This document shows positions 16,368-24,747 of a stretch of 64,000 bases of DNA, one piece after another. A model generated the notes under the pieces. That model ran no database searches, was not told where the DNA came from, and saw only the letters and a program-made list of their open reading frames with translations. Position numbers and translations under genes: made by a program. Numbering within the stretch: the stretch's first letter is position 1; each line of letters starts with the position of its first letter. Source of the stretch: Alteraurantiacibacter buctensis (GTDB taxonomy: Bacteria > Pseudomonadota > Alphaproteobacteria > Sphingomonadales > Sphingomonadaceae); contig NZ_WTYV01000004.1 in assembly GCF_009827655.1 (NCBI RefSeq), positions 248,001 to 312,000 on the forward strand, written 5' to 3'.

Positions 16368-17795
16368 TCAGCCCAGCCCGCCGATCAGGCGGTACTTCAG
16401 CTCCATGTATTCATCCATCCCGTGGTGCGATCCCTCGCGCCCCAGGCCGCTTTCCTTGACCCCGCCGAAGGGCGCCACCTCGGTGCCCAGCAGGCCCTCG
16501 TTCAGCGCCACCATGCCATATTCCAGCCCCCGGAACACGCGCGCGGCGCGGGCCACATCGCGGGTGTAGAAATAGCTCGCCAGGCCATAGCGGGTATCGT
16601 TGGCGATCCGCAGTGCCTCGGCCTCGTCCGAGAAGCTCATCACCGATGCCACCGGCCCGAAGATCTCCTTCCGGGCGATGTCCATGTCCTGCGTCACCCC
16701 GGTCAGCACCGTGGGGGTGTAGAACTGCGCCCCGGCGTTGTGGCGGCTGCCCCCGCAGGCCAGCGTGGCGCCCTCGGCCAGCGCGCCATCAACCAGGCTC
16801 TGCACGCCCAGCAGGGCCTTTTCGGTGATCAGCGGGCCGATCTGGCTTTCGGGATCAAGCCCGTTGCCCACCTTCAGCGCGCGCGTTTTCGCCACGAACC
16901 GATCGACGAATTCGTCATGCACCTCGCGCTGGATCAGCAGGCGGTTGGTGCCGATGCAGGCTTGGCCTGCATTGCGGAACTTGGCGATCATGGCCCCGTC
17001 CACAGCCGCGTCCAGATCGGCATCGGCAAAGACGATGAAGGGCGCGTTGCCGCCCAGTTCCATGCTGGCCCGCTTCACGGTGGAGCCCGCCTGGGTCAGC
17101 AGGATCTTGCCCACGGCAGTGGAGCCGGTGAAGCTGATCTTGCGGATCGTGGGATGGGTGCAGAACACTTCCCCCACCCCGCGCGCATCATCGCTGGGGA
17201 CGATGCGGAACACGTCTTGCGGCACGCCGGCATCGCGCGCCAGCTTCTCGAGCGCCAGGGCGCACAGCGGCGTCGCCTCGCTGGGCTTCATGATCATCGC
17301 GCAGCCTGCCGCCAGCGCCGGGGCGGCCTTGCGGGTGATCATGGTCAGGGGGAAGTTCCACGGGGTGATCGCTGCGCAGGTGCCCACCGGCTCCTTGGTG
17401 ACGACGATTTCCTTGCCGGGAGCAAAGCCGGGGACCGTCTCGCCATAGGCACGGCGCGCTTCCTCGCCGAACCATTCGACGAAGCTGGCGGCATAGTCGA
17501 GCTCGCCCCGCGCCTCGTACAGCGGCTTGCCCGCCTCCAGCGTGCAGATCAGCGCCAACTCCTCGCGGTGCTGGATGATCAGGTCGAACCACCGGCGCAG
17601 CACCGTGGCACGCACCCGCGCGGTTTCTGCCGCCCAGGCATGGCGGGCGGCTTCAGCCTTGGCGATGATGCCGTCCAGCTCATCCGCCGCATAGTTGCGC
17701 ACGGTGCACAGCTGCTCCCCCGTGGCCGGGTTGAAAACCGGGAGGCCGCCATCGGCAAGACCGTGTTCGAGGAGATGGGTGGGCAGTTGCGACAT
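16368..17795 (-). CDS. gabD: NAD(P)-dependent succinate-semialdehyde dehydrogenase
   Basis: 475 residues, aldehyde dehydrogenase superfamily, GabD-like. It oxidises succinate semialdehyde, from GABA or gamma-hydroxybutyrate, to succinate. Features: PWNFPLTMITRKAAPALAAG, the nucleotide-binding FTGSTAVGK (about 222-230), catalytic base E246 (MELGGNAPF) and nucleophile C280 (RNAGQACIGTNR). The start at 17795 was chosen because the family begins about there and CAGGA lies upstream; 44 further in-frame codons upstream have no family match. No GABA transaminase is adjacent, so the exact aldehyde could differ. Confidence 0.92.
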   Translation of the reverse strand: MSQLPTHLLEHGLADGGLPVFNPATGEQLCTVRNYAADELDGIIAKAEAARHAWAAETARVRATVLRRWFDLIIQHREELALICTLEAGKPLYEARGELDYAASFVEWFGEEARRAYGETVPGFAPGKEIVVTKEPVGTCAAITPWNFPLTMITRKAAPALAAGCAMIMKPSEATPLCALALEKLARDAGVPQDVFRIVPSDDARGVGEVFCTHPTIRKISFTGSTAVGKILLTQAGSTVKRASMELGGNAPFIVFADADLDAAVDGAMIAKFRNAGQACIGTNRLLIQREVHDEFVDRFVAKTRALKVGNGLDPESQIGPLITEKALLGVQSLVDGALAEGATLACGGSRHNAGAQFYTPTVLTGVTQDMDIARKEIFGPVASVMSFSDEAEALRIANDTRYGLASYFYTRDVARAARVFRGLEYGMVALNEGLLGTEVAPFGGVKESGLGREGSHHGMDEYMELKYRLIGGLG

Positions 17796-17937
17796 GAGGG
17801 AATGGTCCTGCTGGAAATGGAATTGGCCGCGATGTGCCCCCTTCCCCGCCGTTTGCCAAGGGCCGCGCTGCCCTGCCCGGTTGACTTTTCGCCCCCGCAG
17901 AACCAAAGGCGCAGCCCTTGCCAACACGGATGCTGCA

Positions 17938-19068
17938 TTGACGGCGCTCTATGCCCTGCCGGACCACGAAGTGGTCGAGGCCCTGGTTCCGACCATCGGC
18001 CACACCCGCCTGTCGAACGACGCAGGCGTGGAGCGGATTCGTGCGGTTCCCGGCATGGTGCCCCTCGCGATCGATCCGGAGATTGGCGAGGACGGCCAGC
18101 CCACCGGCCCCGGCGCAGTGCTGTGGGCCGATATCGGCCAGCACCGCTTCCGCGAATGGCAGTACATGTACACCGTGCAGGCGCTCGCCCGCGATGGCGG
18201 CATTGGCGAGGCGTTCAAGACCGATTTCGACATCCTGCTGGATGACCGGATCCTGGCCGATCCGATCAGCCCCAGCGGGTTCATGTTCCATATCAGCCGC
18301 TGCGGCTCCACGCTCAGCGCCAAGGCCCTCGCCCGCAGCCCCCGCCATGTGGTGATCAACCAGGGCGGGCCCTTGCAGCGCGGCTTCTGGGCGAAGCTGA
18401 CGCGCGACTGGCAGCAGCCGCTGGAAGCAACGCCCGAAAACCTCCACGCCTTCCGCAACCTGGTGCTGGCGATGGCCCGTCGCCGCAATGCGGACGAGCT
18501 CTATTCCTTCGTCAAGTTCATCAGCTGGAATACGCTGTACATGGACTTTGCCATGCAGGCTTTCCCGCAGGTGCCCAGCGTATTCCTCTACCGCGACCCG
18601 GTGGAAGTGATCGCATCCGTGCTGCGCGAGACCAGCGCGGTGATGTGGGCCAAGGGCCGGCGGCAGGCGGGCTTCCTCACCGGGCTGCCGTGGCAGGACA
18701 CAGTGGCGATGGGTGATGTGGAATACCTCGCCCGCATTTTCGCCCGCTACCTGGAACTGGCGGACGATGCCGGCGCGCGGGTGGCCGATATCAACTATCG
18801 CAGCATCAACCCGGACAATTTCCCCGCGATGCTCAGCCGCGGCCTGAAGTTCGATCCGGGCGAGGACGAGCTGGCGCTGATGTGCGAGCAGTTCCGCTTC
18901 CATTCCAAGGATGACAGCGACAGCCAGACCTTCAAGGACGACAGCGCGGCCAAGCAGTCCGAGATTTCGGAGGCGGACAAGGCCCTGACCGCCCGCCTGT
19001 GCGGACCGGCGATGGCGCGGCTGGATAGCTCGCCCGCCAACCTGTTCCCGCGTTCAGCTTTGGTATAA
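17938..19068 (+). CDS. Sulfotransferase-family protein (start uncertain)
   Basis: About 376 residues from the TTG at 17938. It resembles PAPS-dependent sulfotransferases: the 5'-phosphosulfate loop is FMFHISRCGSTLSAKAL (about 115-131) and the 3'-phosphate site FLYRDPVEVIASVLR follows about 110 residues later. The substrate is unknown; the following glycosyltransferase and nucleotide-sugar dehydrogenase suggest a glycan. The start is doubtful: no ATG with a ribosome binding site is present, and the only in-frame ATGs upstream (17695, 17794) overlap the 5' end of divergent gabD, where the reading looks non-coding. It is separated from the next gene by 67 bp. Confidence 0.75.
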   Translation: MTALYALPDHEVVEALVPTIGHTRLSNDAGVERIRAVPGMVPLAIDPEIGEDGQPTGPGAVLWADIGQHRFREWQYMYTVQALARDGGIGEAFKTDFDILLDDRILADPISPSGFMFHISRCGSTLSAKALARSPRHVVINQGGPLQRGFWAKLTRDWQQPLEATPENLHAFRNLVLAMARRRNADELYSFVKFISWNTLYMDFAMQAFPQVPSVFLYRDPVEVIASVLRETSAVMWAKGRRQAGFLTGLPWQDTVAMGDVEYLARIFARYLELADDAGARVADINYRSINPDNFPAMLSRGLKFDPGEDELALMCEQFRFHSKDDSDSQTFKDDSAAKQSEISEADKALTARLCGPAMARLDSSPANLFPRSALV

Positions 19069-19135
19069 GGCGCAGGCCACACTTGCCGCCGCCGCTGCGC
19101 CCACTAGTTTAGACAGACGTTTCTGGAGATTTTGC

Positions 19136-19885
19136 GTGACCGCTTCCGCCAACCTGCTCTCCGTGGTGATCCCCAACCACAATTACGGCCGCTTCGTGGG
19201 CGCCGCCATCGCCAGCCTTGACGCGCAGACCCACCGCCCGATCGAGGTGATCGTGGTGGACGATGCCAGCACCGACGATTCGGTGGCGCAGATCGAGCAG
19301 GCGCTGGCCGGGGCGAAGAACCTGGCGGGCACCAAGTTCCTGGCCCTGGCCGAGAACGTGGGCAAGCTGGGCGCGCTCAACCGCGCGCTGGAGCATGTGA
19401 AGGGCCATTACTTCATCATCCTCGACAGCGATGACGTGCTGAAGCCCGAGTATGTGGAACGCACGATTGTCGAACTTGAGAAGGCCCGCACCGAGGATCC
19501 CTCGATCGCTTTCCTCTATACCGATTGCATGCTGATCAACGCCGCCGGCGAGGAGCTGGATCGCGGCAAGTCCGCCGCTTGGGATCCGGCCCTGCTGGAG
19601 CGCTATTCCTTCGTGCCCGAACCCGCCCTGTGCCTGGCCGCGCCGGTGCTGGAAGCCGCGCCTTATGATGAGGCGATCCGCAAGGGCACCAAGCACCACA
19701 AGTGGAAGAAGATCGTGGCCAATGGCTGGAACGGCCGCCACCTGGCCGAACCGCTGTTCTGCTATCGCATGCACGATGCCAACCTGTCCGGTATCGGCAA
19801 GCGGGTAACGGCGGAAGTGGAAAGCGGCATCGGCGGGGAACGCATCCTGTCGGGCTACTGGCCGCTGCAGACCACCGAGCGCTGA
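19136..19885 (+). CDS. Glycosyltransferase family 2 protein
   Basis: 249 residues. GT-A fold sugar transferase with NDP-sugar donor. LLSVVIPNHNYGRFV (strand one), VDDASTDDS (first acidic motif) and IILDSDDVLKPEY (DxD-type metal site) mark the family. The GTG start (19136-19138) has TGGAGA about eight bases ahead. The C-terminal part (KHHKWKKIVANGW, CYRMHDANLS) is typical of processive or transfer domains in surface-polysaccharide GT2 enzymes. It is followed after 8 bp by the nucleotide-sugar dehydrogenase, so the two are one operon. Donor and acceptor are not deducible. Confidence 0.88.
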   Translation: MTASANLLSVVIPNHNYGRFVGAAIASLDAQTHRPIEVIVVDDASTDDSVAQIEQALAGAKNLAGTKFLALAENVGKLGALNRALEHVKGHYFIILDSDDVLKPEYVERTIVELEKARTEDPSIAFLYTDCMLINAAGEELDRGKSAAWDPALLERYSFVPEPALCLAAPVLEAAPYDEAIRKGTKHHKWKKIVANGWNGRHLAEPLFCYRMHDANLSGIGKRVTAEVESGIGGERILSGYWPLQTTER

Positions 19886-19893
19886 GCGCGACC

Positions 19894-21183
19894 ATGAGCG
19901 GCTTTTCGCTGACGCTGGAGACCGCCCGCGTGGGCGTGGTGGGCCTGGGCTATGTGGGCCTGCCGGTGGCTGTCGCCTTCGGCCAGAAGTACCCCACCGT
20001 GGGCATCGACATCAAGGCCGAGCGGGTCGCCCAGCTGCAGCGCAGGATTGACGAGACCAAGGAAGCGACGGCAGAGGAACTGGCGGCGGCAACGCAGCTT
20101 ACCTTCACCACAGACTGGGCCGATGTGGCGGACTGCAACGTCTTCATCGTCACCGTGCCCACGCCGCTGAACGACCACAACCACCCCGATCTCTACCCGC
20201 TGAAAAGTGCCACCACCGCCATCGGCAAGGTGCTGAAGCGCGGCGACGTGGTGGTCTATGAAAGCACCGTCTACCCCGGCTGCACCGAGGAATTCTGCGT
20301 GCCGATCCTGGAGGCGGAATCGGGCCTGACGTTCAACGTGGATTTCTTCTGCGGCTACAGCCCGGAACGGATCAATCCGGGCGACAAGCACCGCAAGCTG
20401 CCCGATATCCTCAAGATCACCAGCGGCTCCACTCCGCAAGTGGCCGATTTCGTGGATGCCTTCTACCGCAGCGTGGTTCATGCCGGCACCCACCGCGCCA
20501 GCTCAATCCGCGTGGCCGAGGCCGCCAAGGTGATGGAAAACACCCAACGCGACCTCAATATCGCGCTGGCCAACGAACTGGCGATGATCTGCAACCTGAT
20601 CGGCATCGATACGGTGGAGGTGCTGGAAGCCGCCGGCACCAAGTGGAACTTCATGCCCGTTCGCCCCGGCCTCGTCGGCGGGCACTGCATCGGCGTCGAT
20701 CCCTATTACCTGACACACAAGGCCGAGGAGATCGGTCACCATCCGGAAGTGATCCTGGCCGGCCGCCGCATCAATGATCGCGTGGGCAAGTACGTGGTCA
20801 ACCAGTTCGTGCGTCTTATGGGCCGCAAGGGCCTGTTGACGGGCGATATCCGCGTGCTGGTGCTGGGCTTTGCCTTCAAGGAAAACTGCCCCGACCACCG
20901 CAACACCAAGGTGGCCAGCATCGTCCACCACCTGAACGAATTCGACATTGCCGCCGACGTTTACGACCCCTGGGTCGATGCCGACGAATGCGAACACGAA
21001 TACGGCATCCGGCCGATCCCGACGCTGGAACAGGGCAAGTATGACGGGATCATCCTGGCCGTGGCGCATGACGATATCATCGCGCTGGGGCCGGACGGGA
21101 TCCGCGCATTGGGCAAGCCCGGCGCGGCGATCTATGACGTGAAGAGCGCCCTGCCCGCAGACGCCAGCGACCAGCGGCTGTAA
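19894..21183 (+). CDS. UDP-N-acetyl-hexosamine / UDP-glucose-type nucleotide-sugar 6-dehydrogenase (TviB/WbpO-like)
   Basis: 429 residues. It oxidises C6 of a UDP-sugar to the uronic acid with NAD+. The Rossmann motif GVVGLGYVGLPVA (14-26), TVPTPLND, YESTVYPGCTEE and the catalytic cysteine C265 in GGHCIGVDPYYLTH are all present. The HPEVILAGRRIND stretch resembles the Vi-antigen enzyme TviB and WbpO, which act on UDP-GlcNAc/GalNAc, more than UDP-glucose dehydrogenases. The start ATG at 19894 follows the GT2 stop by 8 bp. It supplies uronic acid sugars for a capsule or exopolysaccharide, perhaps that of the XrtA locus 6 kb downstream. Confidence 0.93.
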   Translation: MSGFSLTLETARVGVVGLGYVGLPVAVAFGQKYPTVGIDIKAERVAQLQRRIDETKEATAEELAAATQLTFTTDWADVADCNVFIVTVPTPLNDHNHPDLYPLKSATTAIGKVLKRGDVVVYESTVYPGCTEEFCVPILEAESGLTFNVDFFCGYSPERINPGDKHRKLPDILKITSGSTPQVADFVDAFYRSVVHAGTHRASSIRVAEAAKVMENTQRDLNIALANELAMICNLIGIDTVEVLEAAGTKWNFMPVRPGLVGGHCIGVDPYYLTHKAEEIGHHPEVILAGRRINDRVGKYVVNQFVRLMGRKGLLTGDIRVLVLGFAFKENCPDHRNTKVASIVHHLNEFDIAADVYDPWVDADECEHEYGIRPIPTLEQGKYDGIILAVAHDDIIALGPDGIRALGKPGAAIYDVKSALPADASDQRL

Positions 21184-21208
21184 CCCGGCTGGCCACAGGC
21201 CACCGGGT
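21183..21208 (+). terminator. Hairpin immediately after the nucleotide-sugar dehydrogenase stop codon
   Basis: ACCCGG-C-TGGCC (21183-21194), ACA loop, GGCCA-CCGGGT (21198-21208): an 11-bp GC-rich stem with one bulged C beginning on the last base of the stop codon. There is no T-run, so it could be a terminator of weaker type or an mRNA 3'-stabilising stem. Confidence 0.6.
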
Positions 21209-21570
21209 ACAACCAGGAGAGCAAATGACCGGCGCGGGGTTGCCGCATTCTGTGCCCGGACTCGACGACGCTTTTGGGTAGTTTAGGTACTCAGCATTCG
21301 CGTCGAGATTTGTTGCCGCCGGCCCGCGGCCATCCTCCAGCTACTGACGCGACGGAGGGCAGCACTCGCGTGGCGGCCATGCCTCGTGCGAACGTTCGAC
21401 ATAAAGCCGGGACGCCCGCGCCGGTCATTTCCCTTGCACCCGAAAGCCAAAGGACGGCCCATCCGCTGCTCTGGCCAGACGCATCGGACGCGAATCGGGC
21501 TGCACCATTTCATGGGCTGTAGGAAAGTGTTTTCTCGCCAAAGGCTCTCTCCCTTGAGAGGAGACAAGCC
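21209..21570. other. Unexplained stretch between convergent operons
   Basis: 362 bp that no recognised gene occupies, unusual for this densely coded window and for a gap between two 3' ends. It holds an outer 16-bp inverted repeat (21223-21430), an inner stem CTCGACGACGC (21261-21271) / GCGTCGAG (21300-21307) around an AT-richer loop, and a 10-bp palindrome CGAACGTTCG (21389-21398). A tiny reading frame of 18 codons (21225-21281, MTGAGLPHSVPGLDDAFG) sits behind AGGAGAG. I looked for tmRNA, RNase P RNA, SRP RNA and 6S RNA signatures and found none. It may be a decayed gene, a small RNA or a palindromic element. Confidence 0.5.
21223..21430. repeat. 16-bp perfect inverted repeat enclosing 176 bp
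   Basis: AAATGACCGGCGCGGG at 21223-21238 recurs exactly on the opposite strand at 21430-21415. Each arm includes an ATG preceded by a purine-rich ribosome-binding-like stretch (AGGAGAG on the plus arm, AAGGGA on the minus arm). Read inward, both arms begin Met-Thr-Gly-Ala-Gly-(Leu/Val)-Pro before diverging. No flanking target-site duplication was seen. It looks like either the ends of a small palindromic element or an inverted duplication of a gene start. Confidence 0.7.
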
Positions 21571-21572
21571 TT
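21541..21572 (-). terminator. Nested hairpin at the 3' end of the nucleotidyltransferase gene
   Basis: AAGGCT (21541-21546) pairs with AGCCTT (21567-21572), and inside it CTCTC (21547-21551) with GAGAG (21556-21560) around CCTT, leaving a six-base bulge. On the minus strand it overlaps the stop codon and could serve as a weak terminator or mRNA end structure. No T-run is present. Confidence 0.45.
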
Positions 21573-22389
21573 ACCCGCCCGCCGCCTCGCGCCGCTTGAT
21601 CAGCGTCGCCTCGGTCAGGTCGAAGCTGTGCTTGTGGTCCACGTCGATCGGGCCCCACGGATAGTCGAGCCAGGAGACATCGACCGTCACCTTCATCCGC
21701 CGGCCGATGGCATCCATCAGGCCCGGCAGGCCCTTCAGCTTCAGCTTGTAGATGATGAACGGCCACACGCCGAAGGCCTTGAGGATGCGGATATGGCGCT
21801 TGCCGAACTGGCCGCCGCCCTCGAACACCTTCACCGCCTTCAGCGCATTGGGCGTCTTCAGGGCATAGAGGTTGCAACTGGAAAAGCCGCCATCCTTCAG
21901 CCGGTGGAAGGCCAGGCCGGAATTGGCATAGTCCTGCAGGACAACGTCCTCGCTGGTGAAGCCGACCACGGTATCCTTACTGCTGGCAAGGGTATCGCGC
22001 ACGAAATCACGAATGATTTCTGGTGTATGCAACGCATTGTCACCAGTGGTTATGATCATCGGCAGCGGGCTGTCGATCTCGTCCACGGCCTTCAGCACGC
22101 TGTCCGCCAGGTTGCCGTGCGACTGCACGAACACCACCTGCCCTTCGTCTACCCAGCCAGCCATCTTCGGCGTGGCGGTGAGGATATCGGCCCGGTCGAC
22201 CGAGACGTGGATCTTGCCGAAGCAGCCCGAATCCACCAGCGCTTCCAAGACCCGTTCCAGCATCACCTGCCCGTCCAGCGTCACCAGGCACTTGTGCGAC
22301 AGGCCCTGGATCTTCGCCACCGGGTCATCCACCCCGCGGCGGCTGGCGGCCATGACGAGGCAGGATAGGTTGGTCGTCAGTTTGGTCAT
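21571..22389 (-). CDS. Nucleotidyltransferase (MobA/GlmU-like NTP transferase fold)
   Basis: 272 residues. GT-A type NTP transferase fold: the N-terminus reads LSCLVMAASRRGVDDPVA and then KCLVTLDGQVMLERVLEAL, the degenerate nucleotide-binding GxG and lysine region. IITTGDNALHTPE carries the metal-binding aspartate, and PWGPIDVDHKHSFDLTEA closes the domain. It probably transfers a nucleotide to a phosphorylated sugar or alcohol; the substrate is unknown. It starts 11 bp after the MmgE/PrpD stop codon on the same strand and so is the last gene of that operon. The ATG lacks a good ribosome binding site. Confidence 0.8.
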   Translation of the reverse strand: MTKLTTNLSCLVMAASRRGVDDPVAKIQGLSHKCLVTLDGQVMLERVLEALVDSGCFGKIHVSVDRADILTATPKMAGWVDEGQVVFVQSHGNLADSVLKAVDEIDSPLPMIITTGDNALHTPEIIRDFVRDTLASSKDTVVGFTSEDVVLQDYANSGLAFHRLKDGGFSSCNLYALKTPNALKAVKVFEGGGQFGKRHIRILKAFGVWPFIIYKLKLKGLPGLMDAIGRRMKVTVDVSWLDYPWGPIDVDHKHSFDLTEATLIKRREAAGG

Positions 22390-22400
22390 CGTCGGGTCTT

Positions 22401-23813
22401 TCAGGAAGCCGGGGTGAAAGCGGCGCCACGCATCAGGTCGCCCGCGTCGGCAAGATCGGGGAGACGTTCGGACAGGTCGCGCAGGGTGGCGAATTGCTCA
22501 CCTTCCAGCACGCCGATGCAGCAGCCGTCGAACTTGGCCCAGTATTCGGCCCAGGTGAACGGCGCGGCCTTGCTGCCCTTGGGCCATTCGTGGATCGAGA
22601 CGAATTGGCGCCCGTCCTTCAACGTCAGGTGGACTTCGGTGGGGAATTCGCCTTCCAGCTTGTCCACCGGGTGGCGGTGGATGATCGGGAAGAGCGAGCG
22701 CACGTCATCGCCCCACACCTTCTCCTCGGTGAAATCGCTCAAGGTGCAATCGCCCCGCGCCAGCACGCAGCCAACCGCGTATTCGGCGGAGAACTTGGCC
22801 TCCAGCGGGCTTTGCGGATCGGTGTAGAACACGTTGTTGAAGTGGACGCGCGGCATGTGCAGGTCCACCCGCGCCACATCGTCTGCGGTGAAGCCGTGCG
22901 CGCCCCGCAGGTCCAGCACCCCGTCCATCGCCCGGTGGATCGCCCCGCAGGTGGGGAAGCGCTTCACGCGGAACTTGTGCTCGGTGATCAGCAGCGGCTG
23001 GCCCACGCTCTCCAGCTCGTAGCGCAGGTTCTGGCCGTGCTCGATATGGGTGATCGTGTCACGCAGGTCCTCGTAATCCGGCCCCACCATCAGGCGGTTC
23101 ATGCCGGTGCGCCCGTCCAGCGTCTCGCGCCCGGCGGTGATCCCGGCTGCGGCCATCGTGGCGGCCATGATCCCGCCCTTGGCGGCGAGCCCGGCGTGGA
23201 CCGGCTTCATCTCGGTGCCGAACTGGCTCATGAACCCGGCTGACATGCTGGTGGCGATGGAGAGCGCGCGGGCGCAGGTTTCGGCATCCAGCTTCAGCAG
23301 GCGGCTCACGGCGGCGGTGGCCCCCATCACGCCCACCGTGGCGGTGGCGTGCCAGCCCCGGTTGCGGTGCGCGGGGTTGAGGCCCTGGCCGATCCGGCCG
23401 AGGATCTGCAGGCCCACGATATAGGCATCCACACAAGCCGCGCCGGAGAGCTTGCGCTCCTCCGCCACGGCCATGATCGCCGGGAACAGCACCGTGGTGG
23501 GGTGCGCCTTGGGCGGATCGAAATTGTCGTCGAAATCCAGCGCATGGGCGATGGTGCCGTTGACCATCGCGGCCCAGGGCGCAGCCAGCTTTTGCGCGGA
23601 GCCGAACACGCTGCACGCCGCCCTATCCGACTCTGGCCCCCATGCGGCGACCACGGGCAACAGCTTTTGCGCCACGGGTTCCATCGCGCCGGGGATCATC
23701 ACGGCGATCGTGTCCACGAATTCGCGGTGCGCCCAGTCACGCGCATCGGCGGGCCAGGCATCGGGCGTTTCGGCGATCCAGGCGCCGTAGATGTCGAGAG
23801 GATTGGCAGTCAC
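22401..23813 (-). CDS. MmgE/PrpD family protein (2-methylcitrate-dehydratase-like)
   Basis: 470 residues from the GTG at 23813. Family of 2-methylcitrate dehydratase PrpD and MmgE; many members act on other tricarboxylic or dicarboxylic acids. Characteristic parts are NGTIAHALDFDDNFD, HPTTVLFPAIMA, GLNPAHRNRGWHATATVG and SMSAGFMSQFGTEMKPVHAGLAA. A TTG at 23849 directly after the SDR stop codon is the alternative start, but the extra residues (RRNRRTIRAAR) look untranslated. No prpB or prpC is near, so propionate catabolism is not supported; the substrate is unknown. Confidence 0.88.
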   Translation of the reverse strand: MTANPLDIYGAWIAETPDAWPADARDWAHREFVDTIAVMIPGAMEPVAQKLLPVVAAWGPESDRAACSVFGSAQKLAAPWAAMVNGTIAHALDFDDNFDPPKAHPTTVLFPAIMAVAEERKLSGAACVDAYIVGLQILGRIGQGLNPAHRNRGWHATATVGVMGATAAVSRLLKLDAETCARALSIATSMSAGFMSQFGTEMKPVHAGLAAKGGIMAATMAAAGITAGRETLDGRTGMNRLMVGPDYEDLRDTITHIEHGQNLRYELESVGQPLLITEHKFRVKRFPTCGAIHRAMDGVLDLRGAHGFTADDVARVDLHMPRVHFNNVFYTDPQSPLEAKFSAEYAVGCVLARGDCTLSDFTEEKVWGDDVRSLFPIIHRHPVDKLEGEFPTEVHLTLKDGRQFVSIHEWPKGSKAAPFTWAEYWAKFDGCCIGVLEGEQFATLRDLSERLPDLADAGDLMRGAAFTPAS

Positions 23814-23849
23814 GCGGGCCGCTCTAATCGTGCGGCGGTTCCGGCGCAA

Positions 23850-24584
23850 CTAGGGGGCGATTTCCTGCCCGTCCCAGCCCAGCAGCGCGCCGCTCTGCTG
23901 CGGCGTTGCGGCCAGCAATACGTCGACCAGCGCCACGGCCGCCTCGCGCCGCTTCCTCAGCTGGCCTTCGGGCAGGCCCTTCTGGAACGGGGCAGACAGG
24001 GCCGTATCCACCGTGCCCGGGTGCAACGCCAGTACGGTGCCCTGCGGGTGGGTGCGGGCCATCTCGATGGCGAAGTTCTTCACCAGCATGTTGAGCGCAG
24101 CCTTGCCGGCGCGGTAGGAATGCCAGCCACCCAGCCGGTTGTCCGATACCGAACCCACGCGGGCCGACAGCGCAGCAAAGGTCCATCGCCCGTCACGCGG
24201 CATCAGCGGCAGCACATGCTTGGCAACCAGCGCCGGGCCGATGGTGTTGACCGCCAGCGCCTGCGCCATGGCAGCGGGGTCCAGCGCCTTGAAGCCTTTT
24301 TCCGGCGCGGTGCCATCGTCCAGCGTCAGCGCGCCGGTGGCAACCAGCACCAGGTCGGGCACGTCATCAGCCATCAGCGCGGCGGCGGCAGCAATCGATG
24401 CCTCGTCGGTCAGGTCGAAGGTGAAGGGCGTGACGAGGTGGTGGCGCGGCACGGCCCCGCCGCGCGATCCGCCCAGCACCGGCACGCCGCGATCGGCCAG
24501 CACGCGCGCCACGGCCGCGCCAATCCCGCCGCTTGCGCCGAAGATTGCCGCACGCCGCGGCCAGGCAGGCTTGTTCCTCTCCAT
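23850..24584 (-). CDS. Short-chain dehydrogenase/reductase (SDR) family oxidoreductase
   Basis: 244 residues. NAD(P)-dependent Rossmann enzyme: nucleotide motif GASGGIG (16-22), active-site serine S140 and Y157-x3-K161 (SYRAGK). It resembles the C-factor/CsgA-like SDR subgroup, whose substrates are mostly undefined. No Shine-Dalgarno precedes the ATG, so the mRNA may be leaderless. It is the first gene of the minus-strand group with MmgE/PrpD and the nucleotidyltransferase, and is divergent from sdhB with 163 bp between them. Confidence 0.87.
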   Translation of the reverse strand: MERNKPAWPRRAAIFGASGGIGAAVARVLADRGVPVLGGSRGGAVPRHHLVTPFTFDLTDEASIAAAAALMADDVPDLVLVATGALTLDDGTAPEKGFKALDPAAMAQALAVNTIGPALVAKHVLPLMPRDGRWTFAALSARVGSVSDNRLGGWHSYRAGKAALNMLVKNFAIEMARTHPQGTVLALHPGTVDTALSAPFQKGLPEGQLRKRREAAVALVDVLLAATPQQSGALLGWDGQEIAP

Positions 24585-24747
24585 TGCGCGTAAACTAGTG
24601 TCGCACGGGCAATTGCAAACATGGCCTTTCCGCCATGGTCCGGACCGGCATAGAAAAGCTGCGCATTTGGCCCAAGGTCTGGCTTGCCCTGCGTGCGCGA
24701 AGGTCTAGATAGGGGCCAATCCGAACCAGCAGGAAACGACAGGGACC

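Noticed and set aside
16341-18245. Open frame of 634 codons opposite gabD
   Set aside because: Antisense to an intact dehydrogenase, no domain or signal visible, no ribosome binding site.
21283-21567. 94-codon frame on the minus strand in the orphan stretch
   Set aside because: Arg-rich and featureless with no ribosome binding site; kept as a non-coding region instead.
21209-21570. tmRNA, RNase P RNA, SRP RNA or 6S RNA in the orphan stretch
   Set aside because: None of the conserved cores (tag reading frame, P4 helix, SRP loop, 6S bubble) could be found on either strand.
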